Shown: piece after piece, positions 33,100-42,233 of the stretch
Position numbering within the stretch: the first letter of the stretch is position 1
Layout: every line of letters begins with the position of its first letter
Origin: Oceanobacillus damuensis
GTDB lineage: Bacteria > Bacillota > Bacilli > Bacillales > Amphibacillaceae
DNA: 64,000 nucleotides
Assembly (NCBI RefSeq): GCF_001618145.1
Contig: NZ_LQNF01000003.1
Coordinates: 62,001-126,000, forward strand
Direction: 5' to 3'
Notes under the pieces: model-generated
What the model was told of the DNA's origin: nothing
The model's input: the letters and a program-made list of their open reading frames with translations, nothing else
Database searches by the model: none
Translations under genes and position numbers: made by a program

Positions 33100-34866
33100 T
33101 TATGATTGAGTAACCTTATGATCATTGTTCAAGATGGCTTTCTTTGTCCACGGAATAAGTGCACACCGTCCAGACAGTTCATTATCTATGTTTTTAATCC
33201 ATTGTTTTTCGCTTGAAGCCCTCATCTTTAAGACCTTGTCTTCTGTTCCCGCTGCAGACAAACTTCGGTTAATGATCCACCATTTTGGAACAATTTGGGC
33301 ACGTTTAAGATCTTCTTGTAAGCGGGTTGATTCAAATACAGGTGTAGCTTCAGCCAATGTTACAATCACAACTTCTGTTTCTTGTGGATTCCGGAGACGA
33401 GGTAATAATGCTTTCACGCTTTCTGGCGTACTACCTGTAGAGCGACTCATCTCTTTATGATAGGCTTCTGATGAATCGAGTAAAAGCAATGTATGACCAG
33501 TCGGTGCCGTGTCAATGACAACTATTTCGTTTTCTGACCTTGCGACAACATCAGCAAAAGCGCGGAATACGGCGATTTCTTCTGTGCATGGTGATTCCAG
33601 ATCTTCTTTTAAGTATGCTAATTCTTCTTCGCCCAAGTGTCCTGCGGCTGAAATGACTTCTTTTTTGTATTTTTCGACTTCCAATTCCGGGTCAATACTG
33701 CTGATGGATAAATTTTCATCGACAGCACTATTTTTAAACATGTAATCAAGATGGGATGCTGGATCGGTTGTAGTAAGATGGACCTTATGTCCTTTTTCAG
33801 AAAGGCCAACAGCAATGCTTGAGGCAACGGTTGTTTTTCCGACCCCGCCTTTACCCATTGTAAAAATCACACGCGTATTTTTAGCTGAGAAATCATCAAT
33901 AACGTCACGTAACTCGGCTAATTGATTAAGTTCGATACCTTCATCGTTATCTTCTGTTAAAACAAATGGATTGTCGCTTACCAGTTGTCGTAGACTGGCA
34001 ATATCTGTAAGAGAATAAGGGACATATGGTATGGATAATGTATCTATTAGCTTTAACGCTTTTGGCATTTCAGCTAAGGCATCCTGCTGACTTCCGTAAA
34101 ACGCAGCTGCGACTTCATCATTAGTATCATGTGACTGAAGCAGTCCATTAATGATCAGCATATGATTTTGGATCCCGATTTCTCTTAGTTCTGAAGATGC
34201 GCGATTTGCCTCAATGAGTGTCGATTCTTCTGGTCGAGCAACCAATATAAGGGTCGTTTTTTCAGAGTCAGAGAGAGCCTGAACAGCTTTTCCATACATA
34301 TCCTTCTTATCTCCAAGACCTGAAAGTGGTCCCAAACAAGAAGCGCCATGTGTACTCTCTTCCAAAAATCCATTCCAGGCAGTAGGGAGCGACAAAAGTC
34401 TTAGTGTATGACCAGTTGGCGCTGTGTCAAATAATACATAATCAAAATTAGTCAATGTCGATTCATCAGCAAGTAAATGTGAGAACTCATCAAATGCGGC
34501 AATCTCCACCGTACAAGCACCCGAAAGCTGTTCCTCCATCTGATTCACAACGGATTCCGGAAGTTTTCCGCGATATGGTCCAACTGTTTTTTCACGATAG
34601 GCTCTTGCAGACTCTTCCGGGTCAATATTGCTGGCAAACAAGTTTTCCGCCTTAGGAATTTCGGTTGGTTCGCTCCTTAGTTCCACCCCGAAGACATCCT
34701 GCAAATTTGATGCTGGATCAGTACTGACGAGGAGTACCTTGTACCCTTGGTCTGCAAGGGAAACCGCTGTTGCACACGCTGCGGAAGTTTTTCCTACACC
34801 ACCTTTTCCGGTAAAAAACAAAATGGGTGTTTTTACATGTTGTACTGGATTATATAGTTGGTACAT
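33100..34866 (-). CDS. arsA: Arsenite efflux ATPase
   Basis: ArsA is the soluble two-domain ATPase that powers arsenite export through ArsB or Acr3. Both P-loops are intact (GKGGVGKTS at 20-28 and GKGGVGKTT at 338-346), and the metalloid-binding cysteines are Cys118 (SGACTVEIAAFDEF), Cys177 (HGASCLGP) and Cys427 (SPCTEEIAVF). It has 588 residues, like the E. coli plasmid protein. It begins 15 nt after arsD. No arsB, acr3 or arsC gene is present nearby, so the pump must be encoded elsewhere if this ATPase works. Confidence 0.97.
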   Translation of the reverse strand: MYQLYNPVQHVKTPILFFTGKGGVGKTSAACATAVSLADQGYKVLLVSTDPASNLQDVFGVELRSEPTEIPKAENLFASNIDPEESARAYREKTVGPYRGKLPESVVNQMEEQLSGACTVEIAAFDEFSHLLADESTLTNFDYVLFDTAPTGHTLRLLSLPTAWNGFLEESTHGASCLGPLSGLGDKKDMYGKAVQALSDSEKTTLILVARPEESTLIEANRASSELREIGIQNHMLIINGLLQSHDTNDEVAAAFYGSQQDALAEMPKALKLIDTLSIPYVPYSLTDIASLRQLVSDNPFVLTEDNDEGIELNQLAELRDVIDDFSAKNTRVIFTMGKGGVGKTTVASSIAVGLSEKGHKVHLTTTDPASHLDYMFKNSAVDENLSISSIDPELEVEKYKKEVISAAGHLGEEELAYLKEDLESPCTEEIAVFRAFADVVARSENEIVVIDTAPTGHTLLLLDSSEAYHKEMSRSTGSTPESVKALLPRLRNPQETEVVIVTLAEATPVFESTRLQEDLKRAQIVPKWWIINRSLSAAGTEDKVLKMRASSEKQWIKNIDNELSGRCALIPWTKKAILNNDHKVTQS

Positions 34867-34881
34867 ATCATTTCCTCCTGG

Positions 34882-35238
34882 TTAATCAAGATTGATGGAT
34901 ACACGAACTTGAGGTTTTTGCGTAAGTTCTTCCGTTTCCGTTCCAAACCATTCAGCAAAATCCTCATTCGTTGGATATGACCCCACTCTTACTACCTCAT
35001 TGTCTAAAAGCGTTACAGGCAGTGCATCCGCTCCCTTTTCATGAAGTACCTGATTAACCGTTTTGTTATCCGTAAAAGCTGAAGGATCATTTGCCAGATT
35101 ATAGCGTGTAATATTTGCTCCTTTTTTTTCTAGAGAATAAACAGCTGATGCAACCCTTGTCAAATCAGGGTCGACACTTGGTCCACAAACTCCCGTGGAA
35201 CAACACATTGCCGGATCAAAAATTTCAACTTTTTTCAT
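34882..35238 (-). CDS. arsD: Arsenic metallochaperone
   Basis: ArsD binds arsenite with Cys12, Cys13 and Cys18 (DPAMCCSTGVCG) and delivers it to ArsA. The thioredoxin-like fold and 118 residues are normal. ATG 35238 is preceded by GAGGAG at 10 nt; the open frame begins slightly upstream at 35256, before that site. It is the first gene of the arsDA unit, 240 nt downstream of arsR. Confidence 0.95.
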   Translation of the reverse strand: MKKVEIFDPAMCCSTGVCGPSVDPDLTRVASAVYSLEKKGANITRYNLANDPSAFTDNKTVNQVLHEKGADALPVTLLDNEVVRVGSYPTNEDFAEWFGTETEELTQKPQVRVSINLD

Positions 35239-35478
35239 GTATGAACATCTCCTCATTAATATATAACTATATCCTTATCATAAAGTTTCAAAGTGACAGA
35301 TATAACCCGAATAAATTAGTAACTAGGTTCGAAAATTTCAGGACTATCCCTGCCTTAAAATAGGTCTGCATGAAATATTGGTACAATTTCTCGATAAATA
35401 GGGAGTCATCACAGGGCTGCATGTGTATGCAGCCTCGGGAACAAGGTCAGACATGTTTGACATTGACGGTTTCTCCAA

Positions 35479-35823
35479 TTAACAACATGTAATCCGTGTA
35501 CCTTGTTTTTCCAATTCGTTTAATTTATCATCTTGATCAGGCAGTTGACTAAGGATTTGGCTGACAAACGGATAGTATTCGTTACTCTTATTTACTGAAT
35601 AAAAAATCCATTGTCCTCTTCGTTCTTCCTTCACCAATCCGACATCTTTCAATTTACGTAGATGCTGACTAATCGACGGCTGACTCACTTTAAAAATTTC
35701 AACAAATTCACATACACAGCAGTCGTGGGAATCAAGAATTTTGACCATCGTCAGACGTGTCTTATCACCTAATAACCTCAAAATCATCGCCGCTCTATCC
35801 ATTTCAATCGCAGTTTTTAACAT
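35479..35823 (-). CDS. arsR: ArsR-family metalloid-responsive repressor
   Basis: A winged-helix repressor of 114 residues. The recognition region VSQPSISQHLRKLKDVGLV is typical, and the metalloid site contains Cys35, Cys36 and Cys38 (HDCCVCEF), with a further Cys pair at the C-terminus (TCC). It should release DNA upon binding arsenite or antimonite. AGGAGG lies before ATG 35823. The gap to arsD holds an 8-bp stem (GGCTGCAT/ATGCAGCC, about 35416-35435) that could partly terminate or stabilise the mRNA. Confidence 0.95.
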   Translation of the reverse strand: MLKTAIEMDRAAMILRLLGDKTRLTMVKILDSHDCCVCEFVEIFKVSQPSISQHLRKLKDVGLVKEERRGQWIFYSVNKSNEYYPFVSQILSQLPDQDDKLNELEKQGTRITCC

Positions 35824-35864
35824 GACTTAACACCTCCTGTATGTTTCTTTAACATTCTAAGATT

Positions 35865-35893
35865 ATTATATAATGATTTGCTTATATATACAA
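35865..35893 (-). promoter_or_regulatory. arsR promoter with internal operator
   Basis: In minus-strand sense TTGTAT (35893-35888), 17 nt, TATAAT (35870-35865). The inverted pair ATATAA-N8-TTATAT (35868-35887) fills the spacer, as in ArsR/SmtB-family operators, so repressor binding would exclude polymerase. Confidence 0.65.
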
Positions 35894-36235
35894 TGAATTG
35901 GATTATATTACCGTGACATTTTTTGAGGGCTTAAATATAACTTTTTATGAAAAAGAGGGTCATAATGAGAGGATGCTCACTGCCTCAGTGGATGGATGGT
36001 CAATTTTCGTTGCATTTTAGTAGATATTGTCTTATGAATTTATGCTCTCCATAGCGACACAATCGAAGCGGGTATATAGTTTTAAACCGCACGCAAAAAG
36101 TAATTATGTGAGACGGCCCCCTTTTTTAGACAATAAAATCTCCCATTCCCACTTTAAATAAAACTGTATACTTGGGATTTATTTGTAATAAATTGACTGC
36201 ATAGTTCATAAATATAATTCACGCCCAATTTTGTT

Positions 36236-36385
36236 GTGTACAGTAGTGGAGAATCGTTGCTTGAAAATACGATATTGAGAGATGACATTGTTGGGGATGT
36301 GGATTATGTATCTTTTGAAGAGAAGGAGATATCATTGACCGAACGCACCTGCATTGCTGACATGGGTAGAAAGCAGGAAGAATAG
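36236..36385 (+). other. Unassigned 49-codon frame in the arsR-tcyP spacer
   Basis: This frame reads VYSSGESLLENTILRDDIVG and further, protein-like in composition, and ends at TAG 36385. It has no ribosome site and a stop close upstream, so it could be the remainder of a lost gene. I do not recognise the family. The rest of the 35894-36527 spacer holds nothing supported. Confidence 0.3.
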
Positions 36386-36527
36386 TGTGCACTGAATTCC
36401 GGTTAAGCCAGAAAGCAGCTTCCCCTTTTATCCTCAAATTTATATCTTGTAATTCTCCCAAAACCAATGTATTATTATATCTTAGTAAACTCATAGGGAT
36501 AATTAACAGAAATAGGAGGTTATGAGA

Positions 36528-37922
36528 ATGGAAGGTTTATTTATACTGGTTAATATTGTCGTTTTACTAGCAATCATTGGTTTATTAATTAATATGCAAA
36601 AGAGACATGTTTCCTTTTCTAAGCGTGTATTTGCCGGTATGGGATTTGGGATTGTACTCGGTGGTATTTTACAGGCGATATACGGGGTTGGATCAGATGT
36701 TTTAGTGGGTACTTTGGATTGGTACAGTATCGTTGGGAGCGGATATGTTCGTTTTCTGATGATGATCGTTGTCCCACTAGTTATGGTATCCATTATTCGG
36801 TCAATCATTAATCTGGAAAAAACGAAAGAGCTTGGAAAGATGGCCGGATGGGTAATTGGCATTCTCATTTCGACGACGCTGATAGCAGCAGTGGTTGGAA
36901 TCGGTTCGGCTTTATTATTTGACTTAAATGCTGAACAAATTAAAGCTGGTCAAGCTGAAAGTGAACGTGCAGAATCTATTGAAGGAAGCTACGCGTCGAT
37001 GGAAGGTCAATCAACAGCACAAAGAATATTAAACTTTATTCCTAGCAATATTTTTCTAGATATGACGGGAGATCGTCCAACGTCTGTCATTTCAGTGGTT
37101 ATCTTCTCAATTATTGTTGGGGTTGCGGTTCTTGGAGTGCGAAGGAAAAATCCGGAACAGGCAGATATGTTTCTTAAAATTGTCAATTCCTTATATGCTG
37201 TCGTCATGCGAATCGTTACCTTAATTCTGCGTCTGACACCATTTGGCGTATTGGCCATGATGGCAAATATGGTTGCAAGCACTAATTTTGCCGGCATTGT
37301 GGAACTTGGAAAATTCGTCCTTGCATCTTACGTGGCATTGATCGTTATGTTTGTGATTCATCTCGTTCTTGTAGGTGTATTCGGTTTAAACCCAATGACA
37401 TATCTGAAAAAAGTAATTCCGGTATTAGGTTTTGCTTTTACATCCCGTTCGAGTGCAGGAACAATTCCGTTGAATATTCAAACCCAGAAAGAAGCACTTG
37501 GTGTTGATGAGGGTACGGCGAATATTTCCGCGTCATTCGGTGCAACCATGGGTCAAAATGGATGTGCAGGAATTTATCCGGCAATGCTAGCCGTGATGAT
37601 TGCACCAACAATGGGAATTAATCCATTATCACCTGAATTCCTCATCCAGCTGGTACTGATCACTGCTATCAGCTCATTCGGTGTAGCTGGGGTCGGCGGT
37701 GGCGCAACTTTTGCAGCCATCATTGTACTTTCATCCATGGGTCTCCCGATAGGATTGGCTGGTTTGTTGATTTCTGTGGAGGCATTAATCGATATGGGAC
37801 GTACAGCACTTAACGTAAATGGTTCCATTGTTTCAGGAACCCTAACATCTAAGGTTATGCGTAAGTTGAATGTGAAGAAATTTAATGATAAAGAATCGGT
37901 AACGGAGAGTACTGCAGTGTAA
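36528..37922 (+). CDS. tcyP: L-cystine symporter (dicarboxylate/amino acid:cation symporter family)
   Basis: The protein matches TcyP of B. subtilis in length (464) and sequence: RFLMMIVVPLVMVSIIRSI, FAFTSRSSAGTIPLNI and GQNGCAGIYPAML, the family's re-entrant loop and substrate-site motifs, with about eight transmembrane helices. It imports cystine with a cation. GGAGG (36515-36519) lies 8 nt before ATG 36528; ATG 36522 is too near. It is monocistronic with a terminator. Cystine supply could support thiol-dependent arsenic tolerance encoded next door, but no shared regulation is visible. Confidence 0.93.
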   Translation: MEGLFILVNIVVLLAIIGLLINMQKRHVSFSKRVFAGMGFGIVLGGILQAIYGVGSDVLVGTLDWYSIVGSGYVRFLMMIVVPLVMVSIIRSIINLEKTKELGKMAGWVIGILISTTLIAAVVGIGSALLFDLNAEQIKAGQAESERAESIEGSYASMEGQSTAQRILNFIPSNIFLDMTGDRPTSVISVVIFSIIVGVAVLGVRRKNPEQADMFLKIVNSLYAVVMRIVTLILRLTPFGVLAMMANMVASTNFAGIVELGKFVLASYVALIVMFVIHLVLVGVFGLNPMTYLKKVIPVLGFAFTSRSSAGTIPLNIQTQKEALGVDEGTANISASFGATMGQNGCAGIYPAMLAVMIAPTMGINPLSPEFLIQLVLITAISSFGVAGVGGGATFAAIIVLSSMGLPIGLAGLLISVEALIDMGRTALNVNGSIVSGTLTSKVMRKLNVKKFNDKESVTESTAV

Positions 37923-37933
37923 TCGGTTTTCTT

Positions 37934-37965
37934 AAAAACAGTCATCTGTGGAGATGGCTGTTTTT
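37934..37965 (+). terminator. Terminator after tcyP
   Basis: AAAAACAGTCATCT, loop and AGATGGCTGTTTTT (one G-T pair) form a strong stem, 11 nt after the stop. Confidence 0.92.
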
Positions 37966-38158
37966 GATGTGTCTTAGATTTTATAATTGATTTGTTGAGC
38001 GCATAGATAAAAGTGGGCAGTAGGGATTGCTAATCTCATTTTCTTAGCATATATTTATTTTCCATATAAATATGATAATATAATGGGACATGAAGAGAAT
38101 CTATTCTAGATAAGAACATTTGGCTGTAAATATTCATAACAATCGAAAGGAGTCAATC

Positions 38159-39451
38159 ATGCATCATACATTTTTAAACAGATTAACAGAGGAATATAAT
38201 TCAGACTTAGATCACGCAGGCATTAACGGTGAAAGGATTGCCAGCAGACTTGCGGAGCTTTCAAAAATCGGGTCAGAAGAAAATGGAGGGTTAACCAGAA
38301 TTGGTTATTCCATGGAAGAGAAACAGGCAAAAGAACTCGTTATCAGCTGGATGAAGGAGGCGGGATTATCAGTAGTCATGGATGGGGCTGGTAATGTTTT
38401 TGGCAGATTGGAAGGTCAGAAGGATTCCGCTGCCGTGATGTCAGGATCCCATTTGGATAGTGTACCAAATGGCGGCCATTTTGATGGTCCACTAGGTGTT
38501 CTGTCAGCACTTGAGGTAGTTGAAGCTTGGAAAGATACAGGGTATACACCACCAGCACCGTTTGAAGTAGCAATTTTTACAGACGAAGAGGGCTCCAGAT
38601 TTAAAACGGGATTAACCGGCAGTCGATCTTTTATGGGGAAAGTCTCCAATGAGGAATTGGATCACTTAAGAGATGAAAGCGGAAAAACGTTTGATGAAGT
38701 CATCGAGGCCTATGGAAGTAACCGGGAATCCTACTTAGAGGCACATGATAAATCTAAGGATTTGAAACTGTTTGTGGAAGTCCATATCGAACAAGGAACA
38801 GTATTGGAAAAACACAATGAACCAGCGGGTATTGTTAATGGGATTGCGGGGCCTTCTTGGCTGGAAGTATCCTTTAAAGGAAAAGCGGGACATGCAGGGA
38901 ATACACCAATGGAAAACAGAAAAGACCCGGTCATTGCGGCTGGTATTTTTGTACATGAAATTGAATCCCTGCCACGAAAAGTGAGCCAAACAGCAGTTGC
39001 AACAGTGGGGAAGATGAATGTCATACCAAACGGTGTAAATGTTATTGCACAGGAAGTCAATTTGATGGTTGATATAAGAGATATCACCGAGGAAACACGT
39101 GACAAGCTTTTAGAGATGATTCATCAAAAAGCTGAGGAGATTGCAGCTAAAAGAGGTATCGAGGTAACGTGGAATATTAATACAAGAATAAAACCGTTGC
39201 CAATAGATCCGGACTTGCAGGGGAAACTTGCGGCAATTATGGAAAAGCAAGGCATCAAGCCAGTGTACATACCAAGTGGTGCCGGTCATGATGCCATGAT
39301 AATCGGTGGAGAAGTTCCAGTCGCCATGATCTTTACCCGCAGCAAAGATGGGATTAGTCATAACCCGGAGGAATGGTCCAGTTTGAATGATTGCGTGAAT
39401 ACGGTCCATGTGTTGAAACGGTTTGTAGAAGAGATTATGGAGGAAGATTGA
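38159..39451 (+). CDS. M20-family amidohydrolase (N-carbamoyl-L-amino acid hydrolase / allantoate amidohydrolase-like)
   Basis: A 430-residue metal-dependent hydrolase that removes carbamoyl or ureido groups from amino acid derivatives or allantoate. Metal-site residues are visible: His98 (GSHLDS), Asp109 (HFDGPLG), Glu143/Glu144 (TDEEGSRF) and His209 (VEVHIEQG); the dimerisation-domain motif GKAGHAGNTPM follows. The start is ATG 38159, with AAAGGAG 8 nt before; the open frame begins at 38120. No purine or pyrimidine genes adjoin it, so the substrate stays open. Confidence 0.9.
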   Translation: MHHTFLNRLTEEYNSDLDHAGINGERIASRLAELSKIGSEENGGLTRIGYSMEEKQAKELVISWMKEAGLSVVMDGAGNVFGRLEGQKDSAAVMSGSHLDSVPNGGHFDGPLGVLSALEVVEAWKDTGYTPPAPFEVAIFTDEEGSRFKTGLTGSRSFMGKVSNEELDHLRDESGKTFDEVIEAYGSNRESYLEAHDKSKDLKLFVEVHIEQGTVLEKHNEPAGIVNGIAGPSWLEVSFKGKAGHAGNTPMENRKDPVIAAGIFVHEIESLPRKVSQTAVATVGKMNVIPNGVNVIAQEVNLMVDIRDITEETRDKLLEMIHQKAEEIAAKRGIEVTWNINTRIKPLPIDPDLQGKLAAIMEKQGIKPVYIPSGAGHDAMIIGGEVPVAMIFTRSKDGISHNPEEWSSLNDCVNTVHVLKRFVEEIMEED

Positions 39452-39485
39452 GCGGGTTCGAAAGGCAGGGCAGGGGGCGAAGGAA

Positions 39486-39522
39486 AATTTACCGGCAGAT
39501 AAACGTCTCCGGCCGGTAAATT
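39486..39522. repeat. Intergenic hairpin AATTTACCGGC / GCCGGTAAATT
   Basis: A perfect 11-bp inverted repeat with a 15-nt loop, after the M20 gene and before the main terminator. GCAGATAAA occurs twice in the area (39495 and 39532). Function unknown. Confidence 0.6.
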
Positions 39523-39621
39523 CTGTTAATGGCAGATAAATTTGTCCTATGTAGTATATATTGCAGCTACGGAAATTTAATTTCTGTCGAGTTGCATTCA
39601 AGTTTAAATTACCCAAAAATA

Positions 39622-39660
39622 AAGCTAAAGACAAAGAAGTTGCTTCTTTGTCTTTAGCTT
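39622..39660. terminator. Bidirectional terminator between the M20 gene and proA
   Basis: AAGCTAAAGACAAAGAAG and its exact complement form an 18-bp stem with a 3-nt loop. The minus strand continues with TATTTTT, so it should mainly stop the proline operon. Confidence 0.93.
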
Positions 39661-39721
39661 AGTTTATATTTGCAAGTAAGGCATTCGCCGAAAGGCTTGG
39701 CGCATGCCAGGTTTTCTAATA

Positions 39722-40981
39722 TTACCTAACCTGCCCATTACCATTCATCAGATACTTAACTGTTGTTAAAGCAGGCAATCCCATTGGTCCGCGGGCATGC
39801 AGTTTCTGGGTGGAGATTCCAATTTCTGCACCGAAGCCCAATGCACCTCCGTCGGTGAAACGGGTAGAAGCGTTGTGGTATAATGCTGCAGCATCAACGA
39901 GCTTCATAAAGGTGGAGGCAGTTTCGGCGCTTTCGGTGATAATTGCTTCGGAATGTTTCGTGCCATATGCATCAATGTGTTCAATTGCTTCTTCCACATT
40001 ATTAACAATTTTGACTGCAATGTCTGTGCTTAGATATTCATTGGCCCAGTCATCTTCACCGGCAGGCACAGCACTTGGGATAGCTTTTACAGCAACCTCA
40101 TCACCATGGACAGCAATGTTATTTTCCTTAAACGTTTGAATCAAGGCCTCTTTGTTGGCATCGAACCAATCTTGATGAATGATTGCCGTTTCTGCGGCGT
40201 TGCAGACAGCGGGACGATCTGTTTTCGCATTGACCAAGATAGCTAGTGCTTTTTCAACATCAGCTTCTACGTCAATGTAAATGTGGCAATTTCCTACACC
40301 AGTTTCCAAAACAGGCACAGTCGCATTGTTGACGACCGCCTGGATCAGCGAACCGCCACCGCGTGGGATGAGCACATCGATATGCTGTTTCATTGTGAAC
40401 AGCTGCTGTGTTGCCTCCCGGTCGGTGCTGGCGATAAATTGTACCGCCTCTTTTGGAATTTTTGTCTGTTCCAAACCACGGTGGATGACTTCAACGATTT
40501 TTTCGTTGGAATTAATCGCTGAGGACCCGCCTTTCAGTACGATTGAATTCCCTGATTTCAGCGCGAGGCCAGTGGCATCCACCGTAACATTTGGACGTGC
40601 TTCGTAAATCATGCCGATGACTCCAAGCGGGACGGTAATCTTTTGAACGTTCAATCCGTTGTCCAATGTCCAGTCAGAGTTGATGATTCCTGTTGGGTCA
40701 TCAAGCTCTGCAACATTACGTAAACCCTGAGCAAATTCTTCCACACGCTCTTTTGTAAGGGTCAGACGGTCCATATAAGCATCATCGTATCCATTTTTAC
40801 GTCCATTTTCCAGATCTTCCTCATTGGCAGCTAAAATGGTTTCGTATTCGGCATCAAGCACATCTGCCAGTTTGCGCAGTGCTTCATTTTTCTCTTCTGT
40901 AGTCAATAATGATAAAGTCTTAGCTGCTTTTTTTGCTTGAATGGCCTGTTCTTCGACGTTGACTTTCTTCATAATTGTCAT
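39722..40981 (-). CDS. proA: Gamma-glutamyl phosphate reductase
   Basis: ProA reduces gamma-glutamyl phosphate with NADPH to glutamate semialdehyde, the second step of proline synthesis. It has 419 residues and the aldehyde-dehydrogenase-like fold, with LKGGSSAINSN, the catalytic Cys in DRPAVCNAAETA (about 262), and the family segment HARGPMGLPALTT near the end. AGGAGG lies 6 nt before ATG 40981. It is the last gene of proC-proB-proA, 21 nt after proB. Confidence 0.97.
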   Translation of the reverse strand: MTIMKKVNVEEQAIQAKKAAKTLSLLTTEEKNEALRKLADVLDAEYETILAANEEDLENGRKNGYDDAYMDRLTLTKERVEEFAQGLRNVAELDDPTGIINSDWTLDNGLNVQKITVPLGVIGMIYEARPNVTVDATGLALKSGNSIVLKGGSSAINSNEKIVEVIHRGLEQTKIPKEAVQFIASTDREATQQLFTMKQHIDVLIPRGGGSLIQAVVNNATVPVLETGVGNCHIYIDVEADVEKALAILVNAKTDRPAVCNAAETAIIHQDWFDANKEALIQTFKENNIAVHGDEVAVKAIPSAVPAGEDDWANEYLSTDIAVKIVNNVEEAIEHIDAYGTKHSEAIITESAETASTFMKLVDAAALYHNASTRFTDGGALGFGAEIGISTQKLHARGPMGLPALTTVKYLMNGNGQVR

Positions 40982-41002
40982 CTAATTCCTCCTATAAAGA
41001 GT

Positions 41003-42136
41003 TTATACATTTGCGGGCACGGCAATATCAAGCATACATACGAGCTGTTCGCTTTCTATCGCAGGATCCGTGTAGTTTTCCAAATTTATATCTGTATTGC
41101 TAATCAATTGGTCCAGTGCCTTGGAAGAGTAATTTACGACCCCAAGACCGATTTCCTCTCCGGTCACATCGAAAATCTTGACGACTGCTCCTTTTCTGAA
41201 ACGTCCCTTCACGCTGTGCACTGCTGAAGGTTCCAGGCTGGTTTCATTTTTAATGATCGCTTCTGATGCAGCGTGGTTGATTGTCACTTCGCCTTCAGGA
41301 CCTGAGTTAAACGCAATCCATTGCTTTTTCCGATTTAGATTTTGCGTGTCATCCTGTGGCTCGAAATAGGTGCCGACAGCATTTTTACATACAGCTTCAT
41401 AAATGATGTTGTCCGTACTTGACTTTCCTAAAAAGGAAGGAATGCCGGATGCCATTGCAATTTTAACGGCCTCAATTTTTGATTTCATGCCGCCTGTTCC
41501 GACAGCACTGCCCGGATCTCCAGCCGCTGCTTCGACCTCAGGGGTAATTTCATTCACTTCAAGTAAAAGCTTTGCATCTTTGTTTTTGCGTGGATCACTA
41601 TCATAAAGTCCATCAATATCAGATAGAATGATTAATTGATCTGCCTCGACAAGTCCTGCCACTTTTGCGGAAAGTGTGTCATTGTCCCCGAATCTTAAAA
41701 AGTCCATGGCAATCGTGTCATTTTCATTTACGATTGGAATGATTCCACGATCGAGCAATACGTTTATCGTGTTTCGTGCATTGTTATAACGCTTCTCATC
41801 GGAGAAATCACTCCGTGTGATCAATATTTGCGAAGCTACATATCCGTGGGAAATAAAGAGGTCTGAATAGGTTTCGATAAGCAGGCCTTGACCAATGGAT
41901 GCTGCAGCTTGTTTTTCTGCTAATGAATCCGGACGGGTTAGACAGCCAAGCTTACGATAACCAGCTGCTACCGCTCCAGAGGAGACGAGCAGTACGTCAT
42001 GACCGTCTTCTTTAACTCGCACTACCTCGTCGACCAGTTTTTCCAGCTTTCGATGACTAACTTCCCCGTTCATGCTTGTTAGGGAACTGCTTCCTATTTT
42101 AATTACAATGCGTTTTTTGTCTGTTCCAGGTGTCAC
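41003..42136 (-). CDS. proB: Glutamate 5-kinase with PUA domain
   Basis: ProB phosphorylates glutamate with ATP, the first and usually feedback-inhibited step of proline synthesis. The kinase domain (about 1-260: RIVIKIGSSSLT, VSSGAVAAGYRKLG, NENDTIA, SDIDGLY, GTGGMKSK) is followed by a C-terminal PUA domain (about 280-360). AGGAG lies 7 nt before GTG 42136, giving 377 residues; the open frame begins farther upstream at 42178, without a proper ribosome site. It lies between proC and proA. Confidence 0.95.
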   Translation of the reverse strand: MTPGTDKKRIVIKIGSSSLTSMNGEVSHRKLEKLVDEVVRVKEDGHDVLLVSSGAVAAGYRKLGCLTRPDSLAEKQAAASIGQGLLIETYSDLFISHGYVASQILITRSDFSDEKRYNNARNTINVLLDRGIIPIVNENDTIAMDFLRFGDNDTLSAKVAGLVEADQLIILSDIDGLYDSDPRKNKDAKLLLEVNEITPEVEAAAGDPGSAVGTGGMKSKIEAVKIAMASGIPSFLGKSSTDNIIYEAVCKNAVGTYFEPQDDTQNLNRKKQWIAFNSGPEGEVTINHAASEAIIKNETSLEPSAVHSVKGRFRKGAVVKIFDVTGEEIGLGVVNYSSKALDQLISNTDINLENYTDPAIESEQLVCMLDIAVPANV

Positions 42137-42233
42137 AACGTCACTCCTATATATTATTAGAAATAGATTTTGAATCATTGTTTATTTTTTGGTGAAAAGA
42201 CGATGGGATAAGATGTTTTCCAACATGTCCCAC

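Noticed and set aside
36386-36527. T-box or SAM riboswitch ahead of tcyP
   Set aside because: I could not find a T-box sequence, a specifier stem or S-box core motifs in the leader.
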